DNA of 15,061 bases, taken from positions 1 through 15,061 of the forward strand of contig CAYZRZ010000035.1 in NCBI GenBank assembly GCA_964480995.1, read 5' to 3'. The stretch is from UBA1038 sp964480995 (GTDB taxonomy: Bacteria; Bacillota; Clostridia; Christensenellales; Aristaeellaceae). The translations under genes were made by a program, and so were the position numbers. Under the pieces are notes generated by a model, which saw nothing but the letters and a program-made list of their open reading frames with translations, did not search any database and was not told where the DNA came from. This document shows, piece by piece, positions 6,821 through 13,753 of this stretch (positions are counted from its first letter, which is position 1; each line of letters begins with the position of its first letter).

Positions 6821-7054
6821 ATGAGCAAACGGCGCAGACGCGGTTTGAGTTTTGGCAGCATATTCGTGCTGCTGCTGACTGCTACTGCCATCTTCGGCAC
6901 TTATTACTTTTTGACAACGGTGGCCAGCGACAGCCCTGCGGCCGCGATGAATATCCCTCAGATCGTCAGCGCGGTCGAACATGCCCTCCGGACCACATCT
7001 AAGCCGGTGCCGCCTGTTATAACCGTGACCCTTTCGCCGACTGCGGTACCCTGA
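6821..7054 (+). CDS. Small single-pass membrane protein, unknown
   Basis: 77 residues that I do not recognise. It begins with a strongly basic MSKRRRRG, has one membrane helix at about 12-34, and then an outward segment ending in a Pro/Thr/Val-rich tail (KPVPPVITVTLSPTAVP). By the positive-inside rule the N-terminus is cytoplasmic and the tail extracellular; an uncleaved signal anchor is likely. A GGGAGAG ribosome binding site precedes ATG 6821, 13 bases after coaX, and the gene is followed by a good terminator. It is therefore the last gene of the ECF-coaX transcription unit. No function can be assigned. Confidence 0.75.
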   Translation: MSKRRRRGLSFGSIFVLLLTATAIFGTYYFLTTVASDSPAAAMNIPQIVSAVEHALRTTSKPVPPVITVTLSPTAVP

Positions 7055-7081
7055 AACAGCAAGATGTTTGAATATGAAAGC

Positions 7082-7118
7082 AACCCGCCCTGTATGTGAC
7101 AGCGGCGGGTTATTTTTT
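7082..7118 (+). terminator. Intrinsic terminator of the ECF-coaX operon
   Basis: AACCCGCC (7082-7089) pairs with GGCGGGTT (7104-7111). CTGT/ACAG extends the stem inside, with one bulged C and a 5-base loop. A run of six T (7113-7118) follows. It lies between convergent genes, and the reverse strand has a weaker T-rich flank, so it may also help end dacF transcripts. Confidence 0.88.
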
Positions 7119-7127
7119 GTAGATTTA

Positions 7128-8561
7128 TTATCGGTAATACCTTGTCTTGTAGCTGGTATTCTTCTTGAATTTTGGCTTTTTTCGTCTGGTAATCAGCTTG
7201 TAGATCACTTGGCTGACAATGATCACCGATAATATGGGGGCCACGACAAGGAAGGCAAACTCAAGTGAGAAACGGGGGAATGGGTTGGGATCATTATCAG
7301 TGTACTGTATGATTTCTTCCAGCGTCGGCACCGCGGCCGGCCTGCGCTCAATGCTTCGGGCCGCGATCAGGTCATATTCGACGGGTGGGGCGCCATCATC
7401 TTCGGGCCTATAGGTCAGGGTGCCGATGACTTCGCCGGCGCTGACCGGGGCTTCCAGAATACGATCCAGGCTTACGCTCGTGCGGGTGTTGAACAGGCGC
7501 TGCCAATTGGTTGCCTGGTCCGCAAAGCCCACCAGCCTGTCATCTGAAAGCGGATCACGCTTGCGCAGGGAAAGCTCCAGCTGGCCGATATCCGGATCGT
7601 CCAGCGAGTAGCCGGATATATCGACGATCTTTGGGTTTTCTTTGTAAAGAGCTTCAATGCTTGTAGTGACATATTGGGAGAAGCCATAATCCATCAGACG
7701 CTGCGTATCAACCCAGCGGCCGTTGGAATTGCTCTTAAGCGTGACCGAAATCAGCTCGATGCCATCCCTGTCCGCAGCCGCCGCATAGCATTCTCCGGCC
7801 AGTGAGTAAGAACCTGATTTACCGCCGATCAGGCTGGGGTAGTAATACTTGCCCTCGGACGCCTCGGGGTTCATGATGTACCTGCTGTAGGAGAATAGAC
7901 GCTTGCGCTCCCGGCTCCCGTTGTCGGCCGCGGGAATGGTAAAGGTATAGAGGCTGAATATCTCGCGGAACCCCTCTGTCTGCATAGCTGCTCGGGTGAT
8001 CAGGGCAATATCGCGCGCGGTGGAATAGTGGTTGTCATCATGGTAGCCGTGCGGGTTGGCAAAGTGACTGTTAACCGCGCCCAGCTCCTGTGCTTTCTCA
8101 TTCATCAGCTGAGCAAAGGCCTCCTGGGAACCCGCGATATGCTCGGCGATTACCAGCGCGCCGTCGTTGCCCGAGGCGACCATCGTGGCTTTCAGCAGGT
8201 CCTCCATCTTCAGCTGTTCGCCGGGCACAAGGCCGATCATGCTGCCGTCTTCAGGAAGGCCTAAAACGTTTTGGCTGACGGTTACCATATCCTCGGGATT
8301 GCTTCTCTCCAGAGCGATCATGACTGTCAGTATCTTGGTGGTTGAGGCGGGAAACATGGCGGTATCCGCGTTTTTCTCAAACACGGCGGTACCGCTTCGG
8401 ACATCTATCACGATGGCGCTCTGCCCCTTGATCTGGCTGCTTTTTAAATCGCCCGGACGGTTGGGATCATAATCTTCGCTTGAAGAAATAGCTGATGAAA
8501 ATGGAATGAGCATGAACAGAACAGCCGCAATGCATAATAAACGAATCGGTGATCTGTTCAA
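7128..8561 (-). CDS. dacF: D-alanyl-D-alanine carboxypeptidase (DacF/PBP5-type, peptidase S11)
   Basis: 477 residues from the chosen TTG start. The enzyme trims the terminal D-Ala of peptidoglycan stem peptides outside the membrane. A signal peptide (MNRSPIR, hydrophobic core to about residue 24) precedes the catalytic domain. That domain holds the active-site STTK (73-76, nucleophile S73), SGN (130-132) and KSG (248-250) in place of the usual KTG. A second domain follows, then a C-terminal membrane helix at about 434-456 with a very basic cytoplasmic tail. Most PBP5 relatives end in an amphipathic helix instead. TTG 8561 is preferred over the in-frame ATG at 8579: the ATG has no upstream ribosome binding site and would place charged residues before the signal, while GGGGGAAGG lies 4 bases before the TTG. 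It sits downstream of fumB, and its start is inside a terminator-like hairpin. Confidence 0.88.
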   Translation of the reverse strand: MNRSPIRLLCIAAVLFMLIPFSSAISSSEDYDPNRPGDLKSSQIKGQSAIVIDVRSGTAVFEKNADTAMFPASTTKILTVMIALERSNPEDMVTVSQNVLGLPEDGSMIGLVPGEQLKMEDLLKATMVASGNDGALVIAEHIAGSQEAFAQLMNEKAQELGAVNSHFANPHGYHDDNHYSTARDIALITRAAMQTEGFREIFSLYTFTIPAADNGSRERKRLFSYSRYIMNPEASEGKYYYPSLIGGKSGSYSLAGECYAAAADRDGIELISVTLKSNSNGRWVDTQRLMDYGFSQYVTTSIEALYKENPKIVDISGYSLDDPDIGQLELSLRKRDPLSDDRLVGFADQATNWQRLFNTRTSVSLDRILEAPVSAGEVIGTLTYRPEDDGAPPVEYDLIAARSIERRPAAVPTLEEIIQYTDNDPNPFPRFSLEFAFLVVAPILSVIIVSQVIYKLITRRKKPKFKKNTSYKTRYYR

Positions 8562-8599
8562 AAAACCTTCCCCCTTCATTGAATGTCAATGGGGGAAGG
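8560..8599 (-). terminator. Terminator-like hairpin overlapping the dacF ribosome binding site and start
   Basis: On the minus strand CCTTCCCCC (8599-8591) pairs perfectly with GGGGGAAGG (8574-8566) across a 16-base loop, and six U (8565-8560) follow immediately. This is the form of an intrinsic terminator for the tmcAL-fumA-fumB transcript. Its 3' arm is also the only plausible ribosome binding site for dacF, and the TTG start uses the last two U. When the hairpin is folded, dacF translation should be blocked. Confidence 0.7.
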
Positions 8600-8628
8600 C
8601 ATGAACTGCGGCTCCCCCGCGGACAAAT

Positions 8629-8657
8629 ATCGTATCACAAATCAGTCTGTTTGTATA
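8629..8657 (-). promoter_or_regulatory. Candidate dacF promoter at the end of fumB
   Basis: On the minus strand TATACA (8657-8652) and TACGAT (8634-8629) are 17 bases apart, each with four of six matches. The -10 has an extended TGA formed by the fumB stop codon. Transcription would begin near 8622, upstream of the hairpin. The match is moderate. Confidence 0.4.
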
Positions 8658-9195
8658 GTTTAGGCCCGCTTTCGTATAGGTTATTGCCAAGGCTGTCAAT
8701 GAGAACGATCACAGGAAAATCCTTGATGACAAAGCGATGAATGGCCTCGGGACCCAGATCCGGGTAGGCGATCACCTCGCTTGACAGGATGCTGCGGGAT
8801 ATCAGGGCCGCAGCCCCTCCCACAGCGCCGAAATACACAGCTCCGTAGGTTTTCATGGCATCGACCACTTCCGCGTTTCGCAGCCCCTTGCCGATCATAG
8901 CTCGCAAGCCGCGCGCCAGGAGTTTTGGCGTGTATGCATCCATGCGGTAGCTTGTGGTCGGGCCCGCGGAGCCGACGGCATGGCCGGGGCTGGCTGGGGC
9001 AGGCCCGACATAGTAGATGGTTTCGCCTTCAAGCGGTATGGGCAGATCCTCGCCCTTGTCAATCAATTCAATCAGGCGTTTGTGCGCGGCATCGCGTCCG
9101 GTGAGGATGGAGCCGGACAGCGTGACCATGTCACCCGAGCGAAGGCCGCGCGCCGTGCTTTCATCAAGCGGCAGGTCCAGATGGATTGTATTCAT
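8635..9195 (-). CDS. fumB: Fumarate hydratase class I, beta subunit
   Basis: 186 residues, the usual size of the separate beta subunit (C-terminal half) of two-subunit class I fumarases and L-tartrate dehydratases. Visible blocks are LSGSILTGRDAAHKR (26-40), the substrate-binding GPAPASPG (64-71) and GSAGPTTSYRMD (75-86). The partner alpha subunit supplies the iron-sulfur cluster. The enzyme interconverts fumarate and malate. AAGGAGGC overlaps the fumA stop codon, and the ATG lies 14 bases after that stop, so translation is probably coupled. Tartrate dehydratase cannot be excluded from sequence alone, though fumarase is the commoner role. Symbols for the two-subunit enzyme vary between databases. 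Confidence 0.93.
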   Translation of the reverse strand: MNTIHLDLPLDESTARGLRSGDMVTLSGSILTGRDAAHKRLIELIDKGEDLPIPLEGETIYYVGPAPASPGHAVGSAGPTTSYRMDAYTPKLLARGLRAMIGKGLRNAEVVDAMKTYGAVYFGAVGGAAALISRSILSSEVIAYPDLGPEAIHRFVIKDFPVIVLIDSLGNNLYESGPKLYKQTDL

Positions 9196-9209
9196 GCGCG
9201 GTTGCCTCC

Positions 9210-10055
9210 TTACAGCGTGACGGACGCATGGCGCGCCGCGTGACAGCAGATGTTGATGGCGACAGGCAGGCCGGCGATGTGCGTAGGTGCCTGCAGGATA
9301 TGCACTTTCAGCGCCGTTGTCACCCCGCCCGTACCGCCCGGGCCGATACCCAGAGCGTTCACCGCCCGCAGCAGTCCGTCTTCAAGCGCCTTGTATCTGG
9401 GATCGGGATTTGATCGGCTGAGTGGCAAGGCGGTCGCCTGCTTGGCCATGATGGCGGCTGATTCAAAGCTGCCTCCGATGCCCATGCCGATGATGATAGG
9501 GGGACAGGGGTTAGGGCCAGCCTTTTCCACGGTATCCAGCACAAACTGCTTGATGCCTTGGACGCCGTCAGCGGGCACAAGCATTTTCAAGGCGCTCATG
9601 TTTTCGCTGCCAAAGCCCTTGGCGATAGCCGTCAGTTTGACCCGGTCGCCCGGAACGATGCGCGTGTGAATGACTGCCGGCGTATTATCCTTGGTGTTGA
9701 CACGGTCAAAAACAGGATCGGACACGATCGATTTGCGCAGGTAACCCTGCAGATAGGCTTCCCTGACGCCCTGCTGGATGGCCTCTTCAAACGGCAATCC
9801 CTCGATATGCGCGTCCTGCCCTACCTGCGCGAAGATAACGGACAGGCCTGTATCCTGGCAGATGGCGACGCGTTCAGCGCCGGCTATGCGATAGTTTTCG
9901 CTGATTTGCTCCAGCGTGTTCCGGCCAATGGGAGAGGGTTCAGAGGCCTTTGCCTCGTCGATGGCCGCGCGAACGTCATCCCCAATGACATAGCTGCACT
10001 CGATGAACAGCTCTGCTACAGCCTGGGTGAGCAGGCTTGATTGAATAGTTCTCAT
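9210..10055 (-). CDS. fumA: Fumarate hydratase class I, alpha subunit ([4Fe-4S])
   Basis: 281 residues, full length for the separate alpha subunit. The three expected cluster-binding cysteines are present: C66 in ICQDTG, C184 in NPCPP and C271 in INICCHAARH (C270 is its neighbour). The GFGSEN and GMGIGGSFE glycine loops are also in place. With the beta subunit it forms an oxygen-sensitive fumarase, as expected in an anaerobe. GGGAGG sits before ATG 10055, 16 bases after the tmcAL stop codon, so it is the middle gene of a tmcAL-fumA-fumB unit. Together with the 5S-type carboxyltransferase elsewhere in the window it suits a pyruvate-oxaloacetate-malate-fumarate route, but the two operons are separate and the link is inferred. 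Confidence 0.94.
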   Translation of the reverse strand: MRTIQSSLLTQAVAELFIECSYVIGDDVRAAIDEAKASEPSPIGRNTLEQISENYRIAGAERVAICQDTGLSVIFAQVGQDAHIEGLPFEEAIQQGVREAYLQGYLRKSIVSDPVFDRVNTKDNTPAVIHTRIVPGDRVKLTAIAKGFGSENMSALKMLVPADGVQGIKQFVLDTVEKAGPNPCPPIIIGMGIGGSFESAAIMAKQATALPLSRSNPDPRYKALEDGLLRAVNALGIGPGGTGGVTTALKVHILQAPTHIAGLPVAINICCHAARHASVTL

Positions 10056-10071
10056 GAATATCCTCCCTGAG

Positions 10072-11232
10072 TCAGACGATGATCATTCTCTTTTGCCAGG
10101 CGCTTGCTGCGGGCAGCCCGGCGCCGATATACCATAATTCCTCAGCCCGCATGTCCTGAGCGATACCGGGATGATTCTCCTTTGCCGGGCGGGTGATCAG
10201 GGGGAAACCGTTTTGACCGGCCCGCTCAAGCAGAGGCGCCGCGCTCTTCCTCATGCCAAGCAGCCTGGCATAGTCCGGCGGGCGAAGCGGCTTCTTCCTG
10301 ATATCCAGGAGACAATGCGTCAGCGCGCGGGAGATACGGGCATAAGGATAGCGCTTGGTCTTCACCAGATCTATCAGATGCCGGCGGCTTGAGGCTTGCG
10401 GGACATATTTAAGAATACGCCGGTCCAGGCCTTCCGAGATTTCATCAATGTCCGAAAAATCATGACGGCTTAGGAGACAGGACAGCAGCACGCTATCCAG
10501 AGACCCTGGGAGGTGAAAACTGCGTTGCATGGCATTTTCTTCAACGATGCTGAAGGTTTCCGGGGAAAGGGCCGCCTGCGCAGAGATCCAATCACCGCGC
10601 AGGATAGCGCCGCGTACAGCTGTGGCGGAAGGAAAGAGGTTCAGGCGCGTATCATGATAGTCACCCCGGCGGATCACCGGAAGGGGTTCGATGCCGCTTT
10701 GCAGCATGCTGAGCGCCTGTATATAGGAGATGGCCAGATTAAAATTGGGTTTGTCGAGCACCTTGCCGGCATCCGCGCAGAGCGATGCGGCCAGCGCCTG
10801 GCCTTGTGCTCGCGCAAAAGATTCACCGCGGTCCAGCGCGTCACCAAGCGCTCTTGTATAGTCAGCTGTAGGTTCTCTCACCAGAGCAGCTGCCGCTGAC
10901 ATATGGGGGAGGACGCTCTCCTCCACGCCGAAGCTGATGTGCGTCACCGCGCCCAGCGCATGCAGGATACCGGCGCCTCCCATAGCAAAACGATTGGCCT
11001 GCGCGCAGGAATAGTCTACCGGCATGCCGAGCACCAGATCAGCCCCGGAGCGAAGTGCCATCAAAGCCCTGTCATGCGTAGAAAAGAGAGCAGGCAAACC
11101 GCGCTGCGTGAAAGCCGTACTGATCACACAGACCATGTAATCGGCTTCTGACCTCTTCTTTGCCTCACTCAGTTGAAAGAGATGGCCCTTATGAAAGGGA
11201 TCATACTCCGCGATAATGCCGCAAACACGCAT
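10072..11232 (-). CDS. tmcAL: tRNA(Met) cytidine acetate ligase TmcAL (YlbM family)
   Basis: 386 residues, slightly shorter than the roughly 415 of Bacillus TmcAL. The nucleotidyltransferase signature is at the very start: GIIAEYDPFHKGH, with the HxGH-type motif at 14-17. SGADLVLGMPV, the downstream KPNFNLAISYIQAL and the FPSATAVRGAI block are also typical. TmcAL uses ATP and acetate to form N4-acetylcytidine at the wobble base of elongator tRNA-Met. The frame stays open for another 83 codons upstream, but AAGGGAGG lies 5 bases before the ATG at 11232 and the family homology begins exactly there. The motif usually reads EYNPFHNGH; here D and K replace the two N. First gene of the unit with fumA and fumB. 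I see only weak promoter-like sequence on this strand upstream. Confidence 0.93.
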   Translation of the reverse strand: MRVCGIIAEYDPFHKGHLFQLSEAKKRSEADYMVCVISTAFTQRGLPALFSTHDRALMALRSGADLVLGMPVDYSCAQANRFAMGGAGILHALGAVTHISFGVEESVLPHMSAAAALVREPTADYTRALGDALDRGESFARAQGQALAASLCADAGKVLDKPNFNLAISYIQALSMLQSGIEPLPVIRRGDYHDTRLNLFPSATAVRGAILRGDWISAQAALSPETFSIVEENAMQRSFHLPGSLDSVLLSCLLSRHDFSDIDEISEGLDRRILKYVPQASSRRHLIDLVKTKRYPYARISRALTHCLLDIRKKPLRPPDYARLLGMRKSAAPLLERAGQNGFPLITRPAKENHPGIAQDMRAEELWYIGAGLPAASAWQKRMIIV

Positions 11233-11286
11233 GCCAGCCTCCCTTGATTTAAAGTCAGTGTACCATACAGGAGGTGAAAAAGAAAG

Positions 11287-11316
11287 TTGACAGTCCTTCG
11301 CGTCATCACATATAAT
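11287..11316 (+). promoter_or_regulatory. Perfect-consensus sigma-A promoter of the mgtE leader
   Basis: TTGACA (11287-11292) and TATAAT (11311-11316) are both perfect, separated by 18 bases. Transcription should start near 11323, giving a leader of about 200 bases before mgtE. Confidence 0.9.
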
Positions 11317-11349
11317 TCGAACAGACTTAACACAAGGAGGTGGAGCACC

Positions 11350-11427
11350 ATGGATGACGGCGATAGTAGATGTCAGGCTGATGAAAGCGTACCTATATGC
11401 CGCATGCGTGATGCTTTGCCCGTATAG
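11350..11427 (+). CDS. Possible 25-residue leader peptide upstream of mgtE
   Basis: A 25-codon ORF (MDDGDSRCQADESVPICRMR followed by DALPV) starts 27 bases after the expected transcription start. It has an excellent ribosome binding site, AAGGAGG at 11334-11340, with a 9-base spacer to the ATG. The peptide is acidic at its N-terminus, has two cysteines and no membrane segment. A terminator-like hairpin with seven T lies between its stop codon and mgtE, so the order promoter, small ORF, terminator, transporter gene resembles an attenuator. A small hairpin, GGTG/CACC (11339-11349), overlaps the end of the ribosome binding site. Whether the peptide itself matters, or only its translation, cannot be told from sequence. 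Confidence 0.5.
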   Translation: MDDGDSRCQADESVPICRMRDALPV

Positions 11428-11462
11428 AATCGCATTTATCCTTGCGTCTTGCGCGCCGCCCG

Positions 11463-11492
11463 CACTTGCTGACATCGGCAAGGTGTTTTTTT
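11463..11492 (+). terminator. Attenuator-like terminator in the mgtE leader
   Basis: CAC+TTGC (11463-11469) pairs with GCAA+GTG (11478-11485) with one bulged G, around an 8-base loop, and seven T follow (11486-11492). An alternative outer stem pairs CCTTGC (11440-11445) with GCAAGG (11478-11483). CTGACATC (11469-11476), in the loop and 5' arm, is an exact complement of GATGTCAG (11369-11376) inside the leader ORF. That pairing would compete with the terminator. mgtE starts 32 bases downstream. Confidence 0.6.
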
Positions 11493-11523
11493 GTGGTTAA
11501 TTTGTGCGTCGAGGTGAAGGAGT

Positions 11524-12870
11524 ATGGATTGGGATGTAATCAAAGACAAGCTGGATGACCTGCTGGGCCAGGGCCGCCACGGTTTGCTGCGCGGCGCGAT
11601 GATGATGCTGAACCCCGTAGATATAGCGAACTATATGAAGGATCTGGATCCTGAGAAGCTGCTGTTTGTTTTCCGTGTGCTGCCTAAGGACATGTCTGCC
11701 GAAGTATTCAGCTATATGGACGCAGATCAGCGGGAAACACTTGTGAACAGTATCGGCGATGCCGAAATCACCTCGCTGATCAGCGAGATGTTTGTTGATG
11801 ACGCGGTCGATTTCCTGGAAGAGCTGCCTGCCAACGCGGTCAAGCGCGTGCTGCAGAATACCGACCCGAAGACCCGACTGATCATCAATCAGTTTTTAAA
11901 GTATCCGGAGAATTCAGCCGGCTCTTTGATGACGATCGAGTACTGCGAATTCACGCCCGACATGACCGTCCGTGACGCCTTGCGGATCATCAAAGAGACA
12001 GGGGTGGACAAGGAAACTGTTTATACACTGTACCTGGTGGACGGGCAGCGCAAGCTGCTGGGAACGATCCCCCTGCACAAGGTGCTCGTGTCATCCGAAG
12101 ATACGCTGCTGTCCAAGCTGGTCGATCCGGGCATTATTTCCGTCACTACGCTGGACGATCAGGAAGTGGTCGCGGATACTGTGCGCAAGTACCACATGCT
12201 GTCTATCCCCGTTGTAGACGGTGAGGGGCGCTTGGTCGGCATTATCACCAGTGACGACGTCATGGATGTCATTGAGGAGGAGAACACCGAGGACTTCGAA
12301 AAGATGTCCGGTCTTGCGCCGGCGGAGGAGTCCTATTTCAAAACCGGGCTGTTCCGGCTGGCTGCGAACCGCTTGCCCTGGCTGTTGATCCTGATGTTTA
12401 CATCCATCTTGTCAGGCGCGATCATTTCACGCTTTGAAAGTGTTCTGGCAGTCAATATTCTGCTGTCCGCCACCATTCCGATGCTGATGGACAGCGGCGG
12501 AAACTGCGGCCAGCAGGCCTCTACGCTGATGATCCGCGGCATGGCACTGGGTGAGGTGAAGTTCCGGGATCTTCCCCGTGTTCTCTGGACAGAGATCAGG
12601 GTAGGTCTGATTGTAGGCGTTGTCATGTCCGTCTTCACCTTTGCGCGGCTGATGCTGTTGAACCGGGCCGGGCTAGATATCGCGCTGGTCATCACGGTCA
12701 GCCTGTTCGCGACGGTTGTGCTGGCCAAAGGAATCGGCTGCACCCTCCCTCTGCTGGCTCAGCGCGTTGGGTTTGACCCCGCGCTGGCGGCGTCTCCGCT
12801 GATCACTACGCTGGTTGACGCAAGCAGCCTGTTTCTCTATTTCTCCATCGCGACAAAGTTTATTCTGTAA
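11524..12870 (+). CDS. mgtE: Magnesium transporter MgtE
   Basis: 448 residues, matching the usual length of about 450. It carries the full MgtE architecture: an N-terminal helical domain (to about 130, including FLEELPANAVKRVL), tandem CBS domains (about 136-260) that sense Mg2+, a connecting helix, and a five-helix channel domain from about 284. The channel signature TIPMLMDSGGNCGQQAST is present, and D432 in ITTLVDASS falls exactly where the Mg2+-selectivity aspartate lies in Thermus MgtE. The protein is a dimeric Mg2+ channel in the cytoplasmic membrane that closes when Mg2+ is high. GAGGTGA (11511-11517) serves as ribosome binding site for ATG 11524. Transcription comes from the consensus promoter through a leader with a small ORF and terminator. 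Confidence 0.96.
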   Translation: MDWDVIKDKLDDLLGQGRHGLLRGAMMMLNPVDIANYMKDLDPEKLLFVFRVLPKDMSAEVFSYMDADQRETLVNSIGDAEITSLISEMFVDDAVDFLEELPANAVKRVLQNTDPKTRLIINQFLKYPENSAGSLMTIEYCEFTPDMTVRDALRIIKETGVDKETVYTLYLVDGQRKLLGTIPLHKVLVSSEDTLLSKLVDPGIISVTTLDDQEVVADTVRKYHMLSIPVVDGEGRLVGIITSDDVMDVIEEENTEDFEKMSGLAPAEESYFKTGLFRLAANRLPWLLILMFTSILSGAIISRFESVLAVNILLSATIPMLMDSGGNCGQQASTLMIRGMALGEVKFRDLPRVLWTEIRVGLIVGVVMSVFTFARLMLLNRAGLDIALVITVSLFATVVLAKGIGCTLPLLAQRVGFDPALAASPLITTLVDASSLFLYFSIATKFIL

Positions 12871-12880
12871 TCGCTGCAAC

Positions 12881-12920
12881 AAAACAGGCCATGAGTGCTT
12901 TGCGCTCATGGCCTGTTTTT
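12881..12920. terminator. Bidirectional terminator between mgtE and the sugar isomerase gene
   Basis: A perfect 15-bp stem (12881-12895 with 12905-12919) has A4 at its left base and T5 at its right. Inner pairing TGC/GCG with one wobble extends it to about 18 bp with a TTT loop. It sits between convergent genes, 11 bases after the mgtE stop and 9 bases after the end of the minus-strand isomerase, so it should serve both. Confidence 0.93.
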
Positions 12921-12928
12921 AATCAGTA

Positions 12929-13744
12929 TCAGATGATTTTCTTCAGGTAATCGATGCTGATCGCGCTTGCCTCCAGCGGCGGGCGGTCGGGGGATTGATC
13001 CTGCTCGATGATCAGCCATTTGGCTCCGGCTTCCTTGGCCGCGCTTACGATAGCGGGAAGGTTCTGCACGCCCATGCCCAGGGGACGGTAAGAGAACTGC
13101 GCGATGGAGGCGACCGGATTTTCAGCCAGGCCGATCAGATGGTAAGGAGAGGTATCGCCTTTGAAGCCGACAAAGTCCTTGATGTGAACGACGGGAGCCC
13201 GGCCCTTGTACTGCATCAGGTACTCCGCGGGATCGACGCCCGCATACCTGGCCCAGCAAGTGTCAAGCTCTGTCTGGAGAAGATCAGCGGGGACAGCCTG
13301 ATACAGGAAGTCCAGCATATAGCCGCCATTGAAGGGTTCGAACTCAAAGTCATGGTTATGGTAGAGCAGCTGTATACCCGCCTCGCGGCACAGTGAGCCG
13401 ATGCGGCAGATAGCAGGGATCAATTCGGCAAAGGCACGATTGCCGGGCCTGTCAGCCTCCGCCAGGTAGGGGATGGCGATCAGGGGACAACCGATTTTCT
13501 GGTGGTAGCTGATCACGCCGAAAATATCTTCCCTCAGCGCTTCAAGAGGCACATGACTGGAGACGGCGGTAAGGCCGTATTCATTCAGCAGGGCTTTAAC
13601 TTCTTCGGCGCTGTGGCCGTAAAAGCCGGCAAACTCCACACCTTCATAGCCCTGGTCGCGCAGGGTTTTCAATACACCGGACAGATCTTTTGCGGCTTCC
13701 TCGCGGGCGGAGTAGAGCTGATAGGCAATTCTTATATTCTGCAT
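12929..13744 (-). CDS. Sugar phosphate isomerase/epimerase-like protein (xylose isomerase-like TIM barrel)
   Basis: 271 residues of the AP-endonuclease-2/xylose-isomerase-like TIM-barrel family. Expected metal-site positions are visible: E37 in GVEFAG, H64 in SSHVP, HNH at 129-131 in LLYHNHDFEF, ELDTCW (159-164, with D161), HIKD (187-190) and IIEQD near the C-terminus. Members isomerise or epimerise sugars or inositols, and some act on 3-keto-sugars or keto-glycosides made by a partner Gfo/Idh/MocA dehydrogenase. That kind of dehydrogenase is encoded immediately upstream, 9 bases away. GAGGAG precedes ATG 13744. The exact substrate cannot be read from sequence. Confidence 0.85.
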   Translation of the reverse strand: MQNIRIAYQLYSAREEAAKDLSGVLKTLRDQGYEGVEFAGFYGHSAEEVKALLNEYGLTAVSSHVPLEALREDIFGVISYHQKIGCPLIAIPYLAEADRPGNRAFAELIPAICRIGSLCREAGIQLLYHNHDFEFEPFNGGYMLDFLYQAVPADLLQTELDTCWARYAGVDPAEYLMQYKGRAPVVHIKDFVGFKGDTSPYHLIGLAENPVASIAQFSYRPLGMGVQNLPAIVSAAKEAGAKWLIIEQDQSPDRPPLEASAISIDYLKKII

Positions 13745-13753
13745 GATATCTCC

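Noticed and set aside
8562..8579. ATG at 8579 as the dacF start
   Set aside because: No ribosome binding site precedes it, it lies in the loop of the hairpin, and it adds charged residues before the signal peptide; TTG 8561 fits better.
11233..11481. Upstream extension of tmcAL by 83 codons
   Set aside because: TmcAL homology starts at the ATG at 11232, which has its own AAGGGAGG; the extension runs through the mgtE leader and promoter on the other strand.
11323..11523. M-box (ykoK) Mg2+ riboswitch in the mgtE leader
   Set aside because: The location suits it, but I could not find the conserved M-box sequence blocks by eye. A covariance-model search would be decisive, so I did not annotate it.
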